14,213 bases of DNA. It comes from Sandarakinorhabdus sp. (GTDB taxonomy: Bacteria; Pseudomonadota; Alphaproteobacteria; Sphingomonadales; Sphingomonadaceae). Made by a program: the position numbers and the translations under genes. Shown here in pieces: positions 6,059 through 12,965 of this stretch; within the stretch, counting starts at the first letter, position 1; every line of letters begins with the position of its first letter. The stretch is taken from contig JALOSK010000023.1 in NCBI GenBank assembly GCA_025458465.1, positions 1 through 14,213 on the forward strand, written 5' to 3'. Below the pieces are notes generated by a model. That model had not been told where the DNA came from, searched no databases, and saw nothing but the letters and a program-made list of their open reading frames with translations.

Positions 6059-7194
6059 TGCTGTTGGGACCGCTGGACCGGGCACAGGCCCGGCTTGATG
6101 CCTCGGCTGGCGAGGTCTGGCGCTGGCTGGCGCAGGACAGCGGCGAGGTGCTCTACGGTGCCGTGGTGGCCGTCGGCATCTTCCTTGCACTGGAACTGCT
6201 GCTGCTGATCGCTCGCCGGCTGCTTCCGCGCGGTGACGAAGGCTGGCGCGGGCTGGCGCGCGGCGTGGTGGACCGCACGCTGCAACTGTTCATCGTGGCG
6301 CTGGCTGCCATCGGTGCAACCAACGTGGTGGCGCCGCCGGGGCCCTTGCTGCGGCTGGTCAGCAGCCTGTTTGTCATCACGCTCGCCATCCAGGGGGCGC
6401 TGTGGCTGCGGGAACTGGTGCTGGGCATCATCCGTCGCCGCGCCCGCGCAGATGAAGAGGACAAGCACGCCCTGGGCAGCGCGCTGGGGGTGATCAGCGT
6501 GCTGGTGAACGTGGTGGTCTGGCTGCTGGCCGCCATCCTCATCCTCGACAATCTGGGCGTCAACGTCACCGCGCTGGTTGCCGGCCTTGGTGTCGGCGGC
6601 ATTGCCATTGGTCTGGCTGCGCAGGGCATCTTCAGCGATCTGTTCGCGGCGCTGTCGATCCTGTTCGATCGGCCGTTCCGGGTGGGGGACACGATCAGTT
6701 ACGGCACATCCGTTGGCACGGTGGAACATATCGGCCTGAAAACCACCCGCATCCGTGCGCTGTCGGGCGAGCAGCTGGTGATGGCCAACACCCAGTTGCT
6801 GAACCAGCAGGTGGCCAACCTGCGGCGCATCGAGGAACGGCGCGTCCTGCTCACATTCGGCATCATCTATCAGACGAAGCCCGATGTGCTGGATGCGCTG
6901 CCCGGCGAAATGCAGGCGCTGGTGGAGTCGGTGCCGAACTGTCGCTTTGATCGCTGCGTGTTCACCGGCTTCGGTGCGTCCAGCATCGATTTCGAGCTGG
7001 TGTTCTTCGTGACGGTGCCGGAACTCGCTGCCATGCTGGCCGCGCGCCAGGCCGTGGGCTTCGGCATGGTGCGGCGCTTTGCCGAACTGGGCGTGGAGTT
7101 TGCCTACCCGACGCAAACCAGCTTCACCGCTGCACCGGACGGCCGGATGATCGATCCGACCTATTTCACCGAGCGTCGTCTCAGCCAGGATTGA
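6058..7194 (+). CDS. MscS-family mechanosensitive ion channel
   Basis: A 378-residue inner-membrane protein with about five predicted membrane spans (near 32-54, 72-92, 97-117, 143-163 and the pore helix 168-187), then a soluble C-terminal domain. The pore region VTALVAGLGVGGIAIGLAAQ, with its alternating Gly/Ala packing, and the following DLFAALSILFDRPFRVGDTI are hallmark MscS sequences. The beta-domain continues with GTVEHIGLKTTRIRALSGEQ and PNTQ-like MANTQLLNQ. Such channels release solutes on hypo-osmotic shock. The ATG at 6058 overlaps the ygfZ TGA. The frame is open further upstream, but that part is only the shifted reading of ygfZ. No clear terminator follows. Confidence 0.93.
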   Translation: MLLGPLDRAQARLDASAGEVWRWLAQDSGEVLYGAVVAVGIFLALELLLLIARRLLPRGDEGWRGLARGVVDRTLQLFIVALAAIGATNVVAPPGPLLRLVSSLFVITLAIQGALWLRELVLGIIRRRARADEEDKHALGSALGVISVLVNVVVWLLAAILILDNLGVNVTALVAGLGVGGIAIGLAAQGIFSDLFAALSILFDRPFRVGDTISYGTSVGTVEHIGLKTTRIRALSGEQLVMANTQLLNQQVANLRRIEERRVLLTFGIIYQTKPDVLDALPGEMQALVESVPNCRFDRCVFTGFGASSIDFELVFFVTVPELAAMLAARQAVGFGMVRRFAELGVEFAYPTQTSFTAAPDGRMIDPTYFTERRLSQD

Positions 7195-7209
7195 TTGCAA
7201 ATTGATTGC
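7190..7209 (+). repeat. Tandem direct repeat ATTGATTGC
   Basis: Two exact 9-base copies (7190-7198 and 7201-7209) separated by AA, giving an 11-base period close to one helical turn. The first copy overlaps the mscS stop codon. It could be a small protein-binding site or chance. No symmetrical partner is seen nearby. Confidence 0.4.
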
Positions 7210-7282
7210 GCTGTCACCCGGCGGAACTGGCCGGCGGGCCGGTGCGTGCCTTCATCATGAATTAACACTATTTTTACTCTGC

Positions 7283-7311
7283 TTGCAGTTAACAGAAAAT
7301 TAGGATAAATT
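7283..7311 (+). promoter_or_regulatory. Candidate promoter of the first PEP-CTERM gene
   Basis: TTGCAG (7283-7288), 17 bases, then TAAATT (7306-7311), inside a markedly AT-rich stretch (about 7257-7315) that stands out from the GC-rich surroundings. The start would fall near 7318 and leave a leader of about 70 bases. The boxes are moderate matches. Confidence 0.4.
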
Positions 7312-7320
7312 TCACCTCAA

Positions 7321-7372
7321 GCTGTCCTGGGTGGGCAGTGTTGGAGTCGCCGCGAGCGAGGCGGCGGACAGC
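7321..7372 (+). promoter_or_regulatory. Structured 5' leader before the first PEP-CTERM gene
   Basis: GCTGTCC (7321-7327) can pair with GGACAGC (7366-7372), and inside it CGCCGC (7348-7353) pairs with GCGGCG (7361-7366). The two helices compete for or share one base, and about 20 unpaired bases lie on the 5' side. The structure ends just before the AGAGGGG ribosome-binding site (7374-7380), so folding could affect translation. No known riboswitch class is recognised. Confidence 0.4.
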
Positions 7373-7387
7373 AAGAGGGGTAAGATC

Positions 7388-8038
7388 ATGCGCAAGATTT
7401 CCATGCTTCTGGCAGCGGCCGGGATGGCCATTGCCGCGCCGGCGTTGGCGGCATTCTCGGTCAAGGTGGGTGCACCTGTGCTCGCCATTCCGGGCAACAA
7501 TGATTTCCAGGGCAATCTGGCCACTGAAGGGCTGACCTTCTACACGGCTGACGGTGCGACCGTGACGCTGAGCACCGGTTCCGACCTCACGTTCGAATTC
7601 ATGGGTTCGGAAAGCGGCAATCGGGACTCGTTCCGCGCCGCCGGCAACACCATCACCTTCTCGGAAAACTCAGGCTTCACCGGCTGGGGCGTGAACGCCT
7701 CTGATACGGCCTTCTACAGCGCCGGCGCCATCAGCGACTGGTTCTTCGATTCGGTTGGCGGTGTCAGCAATGCCCAGATCGGCGATACCGCGTTCGGCAT
7801 CTTCCTGCCGCAGGGCTTCAGCGCTGGTGACACCTTCCGCACCCGCGTCCTGTACCTGGGCTTTGATGACCAGCCGAGCAACGCCGACGACAACCACGAT
7901 GACTTCATCGTGCGCGTGACCGTGGGCGGCTTCAACCCGGGCGGCGTGCCGGAACCGGGCACCTGGGCGATGCTGATCGCCGGCTTCGGCATGGTGGGCG
8001 CTGCTCGCCGTCGCCGCCGTGCGGTGGTTGCCGCCTGA
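7388..8038 (+). CDS. PEP-CTERM (PEPxxWA) sorting-domain protein, exported
   Basis: A 216-residue exported protein. The signal peptide is residues 1-21 (MRKISMLLAAAGMAIAAPALA). The C-terminus carries a PEP motif at 188-190, a WAMLIAGFGMVGAARRR hydrophobic segment and an arginine tail, the sorting signal that exosortase/EpsH-type enzymes are believed to cleave. The body is Gly/Asn/Ser/Asp-rich with predicted beta-structure. An acidic segment GFDDQPSNADDNHDDF at 158-173, followed by IVRVTV, resembles the D-rich DUF4114-like motif of surface proteins and may bind Ca2+ (inference). There are no cysteines. The ATG at 7388 has AGAGGGG eight bases upstream. An extra 19 in-frame residues upstream would spoil the signal peptide. 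It stands alone, with its own promoter-like region and terminator. The specific function is unknown. Confidence 0.9.
   Translation: MRKISMLLAAAGMAIAAPALAAFSVKVGAPVLAIPGNNDFQGNLATEGLTFYTADGATVTLSTGSDLTFEFMGSESGNRDSFRAAGNTITFSENSGFTGWGVNASDTAFYSAGAISDWFFDSVGGVSNAQIGDTAFGIFLPQGFSAGDTFRTRVLYLGFDDQPSNADDNHDDFIVRVTVGGFNPGGVPEPGTWAMLIAGFGMVGAARRRRRAVVAA
7964..8014 (+). repeat. PEP-CTERM coding module, copy 1
   Basis: These 51 bases match the reverse complement of 12143-12193 at 47 positions. The four differences are all C/T changes at third codon positions, and the sequences diverge on both sides. This is coding sequence for WAMLIAGFGMVGAARRR in two otherwise different proteins. Confidence 0.85.
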
Positions 8039-8073
8039 GCGCCTTGACCGTCCCCCATTGGACGGCCACGCAG

Positions 8074-8104
8074 ACGCCGGTCACATCAGGTGGCCGGCGT
8101 TTTG
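8074..8104 (+). terminator. Terminator after the first PEP-CTERM gene
   Basis: ACGCCGGTCAC, loop ATCAG, GTGGCCGGCGT: an 11-base-pair stem with one T-G wobble, ending in a short TTTT run. It is 36 bases past the stop codon. A smaller hairpin CCGTCC/GGACGG (8048-8065) precedes it. The reverse strand has no T-tract, so it acts in the plus direction only. Confidence 0.75.
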
Positions 8105-8153
8105 CGTTCTGAGATGGGTGTCGCCGGCTGAAGTGGGGGTGCCGGTAAAGAGT

Positions 8154-8918
8154 TCAGGCCATTCCCGCCTTGGGCACCGCACCCATGCGGGCATGCAGCG
8201 GGATGGAATCATAAACGCGCGGCGGTGCCAGCCCCAGTTGCTGGCGCACCGCTTCCAGCGGCTGCGGCAGCAGCGCGGCATAATCCACCCCGCCGAGCCA
8301 GGCGCAGGCCTTGCCGCGGCGATAGCCTTCCAGGATCGCCTGCTTGTAAGGGTGGGGCTCTTCTGCCGTCCGGCTGCGCAGGGCCGCCCCCGCGGCGATG
8401 AAGGCCCAGCCCAGCCCGCCCGTCTGCGGATAGGAAAAGGCCACAAGGCAGGCCTCCCCAAGGCCATCGGTGCCGTAACCGGCCAGCACGTGCCACAGAT
8501 CATGCACGTCGCGGGTGCGCCGGCCGAACCACGCCACCGGGTGCTCGACCCCCTTCATCACTTGCGATGACACTTCGATCAGCCCTTCGGCCGAGATGTT
8601 GTTGGCCTCCACATGCGCCAGATAGGCGCGGCCCAGACTGTCTTCGGGCAGGGTGCGCAGCCAGTCGCGATTGGCCAGCAGCGTGGCGATTTCCTCGCGC
8701 CGGAAGGCCAGTTGCCCGCCTTCCACCGTGGAAATCAGCCGGCTGTAACCGCGCCAGGTCGCATCGCCATTCAGTGCCTGCATGATCGCAAACACCTCTT
8801 CGGTGGCATCCTTGTTGGCCAGCAGGCGCTTGAGCGCGGCGAACGCCGCCGGCCAGTTGCGGCGCGGCCGGGCGATCGGTTGCGGCCGGATCGCGGTGAT
8901 GGGCAATTGTGCAGTCAT
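8154..8918 (-). CDS. coq4: Coq4 family protein (ubiquinone biosynthesis)
   Basis: A 254-residue Coq4-like protein. Coq4 is required for ubiquinone synthesis; recent work on the eukaryotic protein points to oxidative decarboxylation of ring carbon 1. The metal-binding signature HDLWHVLAGYGTDGLGE gives H139, D140, H143 and E155, an exact HDxxH-x11-E pattern. The flanking SQVMKGVEHPVAWFGRRTRD and ACLVAFSYPQTGGLGWAFIA are also family-like. The N-terminal 30 residues are Pro/Arg-rich and less conserved. The ATG at 8918 has no ribosome-binding site; promoter-like boxes end nine bases before it. It follows putA by 39 bases on the same strand. Whether it is this organism's main quinone-pathway enzyme cannot be judged from the window. 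Confidence 0.9.
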   Translation of the reverse strand: MTAQLPITAIRPQPIARPRRNWPAAFAALKRLLANKDATEEVFAIMQALNGDATWRGYSRLISTVEGGQLAFRREEIATLLANRDWLRTLPEDSLGRAYLAHVEANNISAEGLIEVSSQVMKGVEHPVAWFGRRTRDVHDLWHVLAGYGTDGLGEACLVAFSYPQTGGLGWAFIAAGAALRSRTAEEPHPYKQAILEGYRRGKACAWLGGVDYAALLPQPLEAVRQQLGLAPPRVYDSIPLHARMGAVPKAGMA

Positions 8919-8927
8919 TGCGGAGAG

Positions 8928-8956
8928 ACGCTACGCACTATTGTGGCATCTCTCAA
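8928..8956 (-). promoter_or_regulatory. Candidate promoter of coq4
   Basis: Minus-strand TTGAGA (8956-8951), 17 bases, TAGCGT (8933-8928), with nine bases left to the coq4 ATG. It lies in the putA-coq4 gap, so coq4 may have its own nearly leaderless transcript besides any read-through from putA. Confidence 0.35.
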
Positions 8957-8957
8957 G

Positions 8958-11948
8958 TCAATTCACATCCTCGATGGAAAGCAAGGTGGCATTGCCGCCG
9001 GCGCTGGTGGTGTCGGTGGAGACCGTGCGTTCGGTGCAGAAGCGGTAGAGATAATGCGGGCCGCCGGCCTTGAAGCCGGTGCCCGAAAGCCCTTCGCCGC
9101 CAAACGGCTGGCTGCCCACCACGGCGCCGATCATCGATCGGTTGACATAAAGATTGCCCACCTCGGCCAGCCGCTCCACCTCCGCGGCGACGCTGGCGAT
9201 GCGGCTGTGCAGGCCCATGGTAAGGCCAAAGCCGCTGGCATTCACTGCCGCCACGGTTTCGGCCAGCTTGCCGGCCGGCCAGGTGGCGACGTGCAGCAGC
9301 GGCCCGAACCATTCCGCCTTCAGATCGGTGGGCGCGTCCAGACGGATGATGGTGGGGGCAACGAAATCGCCGTCCGGCACGGGCAGTACATGCTGCCAAC
9401 GGGCGGCTTGCGACTGGCGATAGGCTTCCAGCTTGGCCTGCGCCGCACTGTCGATCACCGGGCCGACATCCGTTGCCGGATCGGCGGGATCGCCCACCAC
9501 CAGGCAATCCATCGCGCCCTTCAGCATCTCCAGCGTGCGATCCGCCACCTCTTCCTGCACCAGCAGCAGGCGCAGCGCCGAACAGCGCTGCCCGGCGGAC
9601 CGGAAGGCCGAGGTGATGACATCGGCCACCACCTGCTCGGTGAGCGCGGTGGAATCGACGATCATCGCGTTGATGCCGCCGGTTTCGGCAATCAGCGGCA
9701 CCAACGGCCGGCGATCATCCTCCAGCAGCGTGCGGGCAATGGCCCGCGCCGTGGCGGTGGAACCAGTGAACACCACGCCCATGATGCGAGCATCGCCCAC
9801 AAGCGCGGCGCCCACCGCACCATCACCCGTCACCAGGCCGAACACGTCGGCCGGCACGCCGGCTTCCAGCGCCAGTGCGCGCGCCATGGCGGCGATGCGG
9901 GGCGTTTGCGGCGCCGGCTTGGCCACCACGGCGTTGCCGGTGACCAGCGCGGCTGCCACCTGGCCCAGGAAGATGGCCAGCGGGAAGTTCCACGGTGCGA
10001 TGGCGGCGAACACGCCGCGGCCTTCCAGGCGCAGCTCGTTCTTCTCGCCGGTCGGGCCGGGCAAGCTGTTGGTCACCATGATGCGCCGGGCCTCGCCAGC
10101 ATAATAGCGGCAGAAGTCCACTGCCTCGCGCACTTCGGCCAGCGCATCGGGCAGGGTCTTGCGGGCTTCCTGCACAAGGCAGGCGATCAAATTCAGCCGG
10201 TCGCGTTCAAGCAGATCGGCAAGCCGCTCCAGCGCAGCGGCGCGCTGGCTCACCGGAACCCGGTTCCACGCCGGGAAGGCGGCGCGGGCAGCGGCAATGC
10301 TGGCAGCAACGTCGCCGGCCGGCGGCAGCGGCGGCAGGGTGAAGCCGGCAACATGGCCGGCCGTGGCTGCCAGTACGCCGGCATCATTGAGATCGATGCC
10401 GGCACTGTTCACGCGCGTTGCGCCATAGAGTGCGGCCGGCAGCGGGATGGACGGGTGCGGCGCGCCGTTCACGCGGGCAATCTTCACGGCCGGATCCGCC
10501 AGCAGATCGGCATCGGAGACATTTTCATCGGCAAGCTGGTGCACGAAGCTTGAATTGGCGCCGTTTTCCAGCAGGCGGCGCACCAGATAGGCCAGCAGAT
10601 CGCGATGGCCGCCCACCGGTGCATAGGTGCGGCAGCGCAGGCCCTGTTCGCGCACCAGCCGTTCGAACAGGCCTTCGCCCATGCCGTGCAGGCGCTGATA
10701 TTCGAAATCCTGCCGTCCCGACTGGCTGGCCCATTCCAGGATGGTCGCCACGGTCAACGCATTGTGGCTGGCGAAGGCGGGGTAGAGACGGGCATCGGCC
10801 AGCATGTCGCGCGCACAGGCAAGGTAGGAGACATCGGTCGCGGCCTTGCGCGTGAACAGCGGATAGCCTTCAAGCCCCTGTTCCTGGGTGCGCTTGATCT
10901 CGCTGTCCCAATAGGCACCCTTGACCAGCCGCACGGTCAATTTGTCACCGGTCTCGCCCGCCAGTTCGCCGGCCCAGCCGATCACCGCGCGGGCGCGCTT
11001 GCCATAGGCCTGCACCGCCATGCCGAAGCCGCCCCAACCCGGGCGCGGACGGCGGGCAACGGCGCCGATGATGTCGAGGCTCATCTCCAGCCGGTCCTGT
11101 TCCTCGGCGTCCACTGTCAGGCCGATGCCGGCGCTGGCGGCTTCATCGGCGAGTTCGTGCAGCATGGCGGTCAGCGCCGGCACACAGGATCCCACATGGG
11201 CGGTTTCATAGCGCGGGTGCAGCGCCGACAATTTTACCGAGATGCTGTGCCGTGCAGTGATGTCATCGCCCTTTGCCTTGCGGCCGACGGCGCGGATGGC
11301 GTCGCGATAGGAGGCGAAATAGCGTTCGCCATCCTCGGCGGTGCGGGCCGCTTCGCCCAGCATGTCGAAGCTGGCGGCAAAGCCGCGATTGTCCTTGTCG
11401 TCGGCGCGGGTGAGGGCTTCCTCGATGGTGCGGCCCATCACGAACACCTGGCCCATCAGCCGCATTGCTGCGCCAACGGCCTGCCGCACGAAGGGCTCCC
11501 CGGCGCGGGCGATCAGGCGCTTCAGCACGCTGGCGCGGCCTTCCTCGCCCACCAGCGCCCGGGTGATCACCAGGCCCCAGGTGGCGCTGTTGACCAGCGC
11601 GCTGTCGCTGTCGCCCAGATGGTCTGACCAATCCGGCGCGCCCAGCTTGTCGCGGATCAGAAGGTCTGCCGTGGCGGCATCGGGCACGCGCAGGAAGGCT
11701 TCGGCCAGGCTGAGCAGGGCAACGCCTTCAGCGGTGTTCAGCCGATACTGGTGCAGGAAGCGGTTGACCCAGCCAGAACCTTGCGCGGCGCGCAGATCCG
11801 CCAGCAGCGCGAGCGCCCGGTTTTCCACGGCGGCGCGGGTGGCGGCATCAAGGCTGGCCGCGGGCAGCAGCCCGGCGAGCACATCGGGTTCCGGGGCGCG
11901 GTGCAGACTGCGCATCAGGTCGAGCGGGGCGGTGATGGGAGCGATCAT
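8958..11948 (-). CDS. putA: Bifunctional proline dehydrogenase / glutamate-semialdehyde (P5C) dehydrogenase PutA
   Basis: A 996-residue enzyme that oxidises proline to glutamate. The N-terminal half is the FAD proline dehydrogenase: RHSISVKLSALHPRYE at 233-248, TVRLVKGAYWDSEIKRTQ at 338-355, and YAPVGGHRDLLAYLVRRLLE at 442-461. The C-terminal half is the NAD aldehyde dehydrogenase: APWNFPLAIFLGQ at 651-663, FTGST at 727-731, catalytic Glu755 in ETGG and catalytic Cys789 in GQRCSA. PFGGEGLSGTGFKAGGPHYL closes the domain. The protein lacks the N-terminal ribbon-helix-helix DNA-binding domain and the C-terminal extra domain of long PutA proteins, so it is a minimalist form that should not repress itself. 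PutA is a peripheral membrane protein that passes electrons to ubiquinone; coq4 follows. The ATG at 11948 has no good ribosome-binding site. Confidence 0.97.
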   Translation of the reverse strand: MIAPITAPLDLMRSLHRAPEPDVLAGLLPAASLDAATRAAVENRALALLADLRAAQGSGWVNRFLHQYRLNTAEGVALLSLAEAFLRVPDAATADLLIRDKLGAPDWSDHLGDSDSALVNSATWGLVITRALVGEEGRASVLKRLIARAGEPFVRQAVGAAMRLMGQVFVMGRTIEEALTRADDKDNRGFAASFDMLGEAARTAEDGERYFASYRDAIRAVGRKAKGDDITARHSISVKLSALHPRYETAHVGSCVPALTAMLHELADEAASAGIGLTVDAEEQDRLEMSLDIIGAVARRPRPGWGGFGMAVQAYGKRARAVIGWAGELAGETGDKLTVRLVKGAYWDSEIKRTQEQGLEGYPLFTRKAATDVSYLACARDMLADARLYPAFASHNALTVATILEWASQSGRQDFEYQRLHGMGEGLFERLVREQGLRCRTYAPVGGHRDLLAYLVRRLLENGANSSFVHQLADENVSDADLLADPAVKIARVNGAPHPSIPLPAALYGATRVNSAGIDLNDAGVLAATAGHVAGFTLPPLPPAGDVAASIAAARAAFPAWNRVPVSQRAAALERLADLLERDRLNLIACLVQEARKTLPDALAEVREAVDFCRYYAGEARRIMVTNSLPGPTGEKNELRLEGRGVFAAIAPWNFPLAIFLGQVAAALVTGNAVVAKPAPQTPRIAAMARALALEAGVPADVFGLVTGDGAVGAALVGDARIMGVVFTGSTATARAIARTLLEDDRRPLVPLIAETGGINAMIVDSTALTEQVVADVITSAFRSAGQRCSALRLLLVQEEVADRTLEMLKGAMDCLVVGDPADPATDVGPVIDSAAQAKLEAYRQSQAARWQHVLPVPDGDFVAPTIIRLDAPTDLKAEWFGPLLHVATWPAGKLAETVAAVNASGFGLTMGLHSRIASVAAEVERLAEVGNLYVNRSMIGAVVGSQPFGGEGLSGTGFKAGGPHYLYRFCTERTVSTDTTSAGGNATLLSIEDVN

Positions 11949-11954
11949 GCCCGC

Positions 11955-11983
11955 GCTTTAGGCGCGCTGCGAAGCCGCGTCAT
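11955..11983 (-). promoter_or_regulatory. Candidate promoter of putA
   Basis: Minus-strand ATGACG (11983-11978), 17 bases, TAAAGC (11960-11955), then six bases to the putA ATG. The spacing would give a leaderless message, and no purine-rich ribosome-binding site is present. These are weak boxes, and no proline regulator gene is visible next to putA. Confidence 0.28.
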
Positions 11984-12026
11984 CAGGCATTTTCACGACC
12001 TCTGCGGGCAGCGGCGAGACTGGCGC

Positions 12027-12061
12027 AAAAAGGAAAACGGCAGCGGGATGCCCGCTGCCGT
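12027..12061 (-). terminator. Terminator after the second PEP-CTERM gene
   Basis: On the minus strand ACGGCAGCGGG, loop CAT, CCCGCTGCCGT forms a perfect 11-base-pair stem (12061-12037), followed by TTTTCCTTTTT down to 12027. It lies about 58 bases past the stop codon of the PEP-CTERM gene and upstream of putA, so it separates the two transcription units. Confidence 0.85.
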
Positions 12062-12118
12062 CTTTGTGCCTGAAGAGTGCAAGCCGGAACAACCGCCCCG
12101 GCGCATGCAGCCCCGATG

Positions 12119-12760
12119 TCAGGCGGAAACCACCAGATTCTGACGACGGCGGGCAGCGCCCACCATGCCGAAACCGGCAATCAGCATCGCCCACGACGCC
12201 GGTTCGGGAATGCCCTGACCGGTGATCGCGGAGTCGGCGTAGAAGCTGTCGAATTCGAAGGCCACGCCGGTGGTGGTGAACACCAGGCCGGTGATGACCT
12301 GGCCAGCACCCGCCGCAAGGGTGACGCGGCGATTGGTGTCGGCAGCCGTCTGGTTGCCGTTCGACGGCGGCAGCGCACCGCCAGTGAAGGTGCCGATGAC
12401 GGCACCGCCCGCACCCAGCACCTGGATGCTGTTATAGGTGTCGATCGAGCCCCAATAGAAGCTGATCGAAGCCAGATCCGGTGTCGACAGGGTGGCAGTG
12501 GCCGGTACGGGCGTACCCAGATAGCCGAAGCAGCTGCTGCCGCCGGCCGGCATCGCGGCGACGCCCGGCTGGTTGACGCAACTGGTCTGCAGTGCGCCGC
12601 TCCAGCTGAACCCGGTGGCCTGATAGCCGTCGAAATCGAGCGCCAGCGTCAGGCCGGGCACCGGGCCCGGATCGGGCGCGCCATTGGCGCCGGAGATGGT
12701 GACGGCGCTGGCAGCGGACGCGCCCAGCAGCGCAGCGGTCAGAACGATGATCGACTTCAT
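12119..12760 (-). CDS. PEP-CTERM (PEPxxWA) sorting-domain protein, exported
   Basis: A 213-residue exported protein with a signal peptide at 1-19 (MKSIIVLTAALLGASAASA). Its C-terminal sorting signal has PEP at 185-187, then WAMLIAGFGMVGAARRR and a short tail. The body has a FYWGSIDTYNSIQVL stretch (101-115), a VIGTFTGG segment and FEFDSFYADSA before the PEP motif. This layout resembles exosortase-dependent surface proteins of the Npun_F0296 type, recalled only. Two cysteines (61 and 77) could form a disulfide. The ATG at 12760 has GAGGGG six bases upstream and a good promoter (12791-12820). A strong terminator follows. Apart from the tail it is unlike the other PEP-CTERM protein in the window. 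The role, perhaps in surface or extracellular matrix, is unknown. Confidence 0.9.
   Translation of the reverse strand: MKSIIVLTAALLGASAASAVTISGANGAPDPGPVPGLTLALDFDGYQATGFSWSGALQTSCVNQPGVAAMPAGGSSCFGYLGTPVPATATLSTPDLASISFYWGSIDTYNSIQVLGAGGAVIGTFTGGALPPSNGNQTAADTNRRVTLAAGAGQVITGLVFTTTGVAFEFDSFYADSAITGQGIPEPASWAMLIAGFGMVGAARRRQNLVVSA
12143..12193 (-). repeat. PEP-CTERM coding module, copy 2 (inverted relative to copy 1)
   Basis: Reverse complement of the module at 7964-8014, 47 of 51 positions identical, with all differences synonymous C/T changes at third codon positions. About 4.1 kb, holding coq4 and putA, lies between the two inverted copies. Confidence 0.85.
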
Positions 12761-12790
12761 TTCACGCCCCTCGGTTAAGCAACTGGCAAT

Positions 12791-12820
12791 TATTTAGCAA
12801 ACGCGATCGCCCTGAGTCAA
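12791..12820 (-). promoter_or_regulatory. Promoter of the second PEP-CTERM gene
   Basis: Minus-strand TTGACT (12820-12815), 18 bases, TAAATA (12796-12791), in an AT-rich patch. The start would fall near 12784 and give a leader of about 24 bases that contains the GAGGGG ribosome-binding site. The spacer holds the 8-base palindrome GCGATCGC (12803-12810). Confidence 0.55.
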
Positions 12821-12904
12821 TAACGAAGCGTAAATACAATGTTAAACTTGGCGGACGATGGCCGGCGGCGGCGCAAGGCATGGCGCCCTGTTCCGTATGG
12901 CGGG

Positions 12905-12934
12905 TTGACGCAAACGTGAGGGGCCGCCTAGGCT
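12905..12934 (+). promoter_or_regulatory. Promoter of the MaoC-thiolase unit
   Basis: TTGACG (12905-12910), 18 bases, TAGGCT (12929-12934). The start near 12941 leaves a leader of about 25 bases with AGGGGAG (12951-12957) before the GTG. Other than this and the divergent PEP-CTERM promoter, the 205-base intergenic region shows nothing notable. Confidence 0.55.
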
Positions 12935-12965
12935 TTGGCCAAACAACCTGAGGGGAGAACTGGCC

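Noticed and set aside
5911..7200. A 429-residue minus-strand frame opposite the MscS gene
   Set aside because: His/Gln/Arg-rich mirror of a membrane protein gene; the plus strand has the pore motif and a continuous channel sequence.
8613..10553. A 646-residue open frame on the plus strand opposite putA and coq4
   Set aside because: It is the antisense of two clearly conserved proteins, is His/Gly/Arg/Gln-rich without any motif, and spans the gap between them. Long antisense frames are expected in GC-rich coding DNA.
10605..11627. A 340-residue plus-strand frame opposite the N-terminal half of putA
   Set aside because: Same antisense pattern and composition; no start signals and no recognisable domain.
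12803..12810. GCGATCGC palindrome in the PEP-CTERM promoter spacer
   Set aside because: A single short palindrome is common in GC-rich DNA; there are no neighbouring copies to suggest a HIP1-like role.
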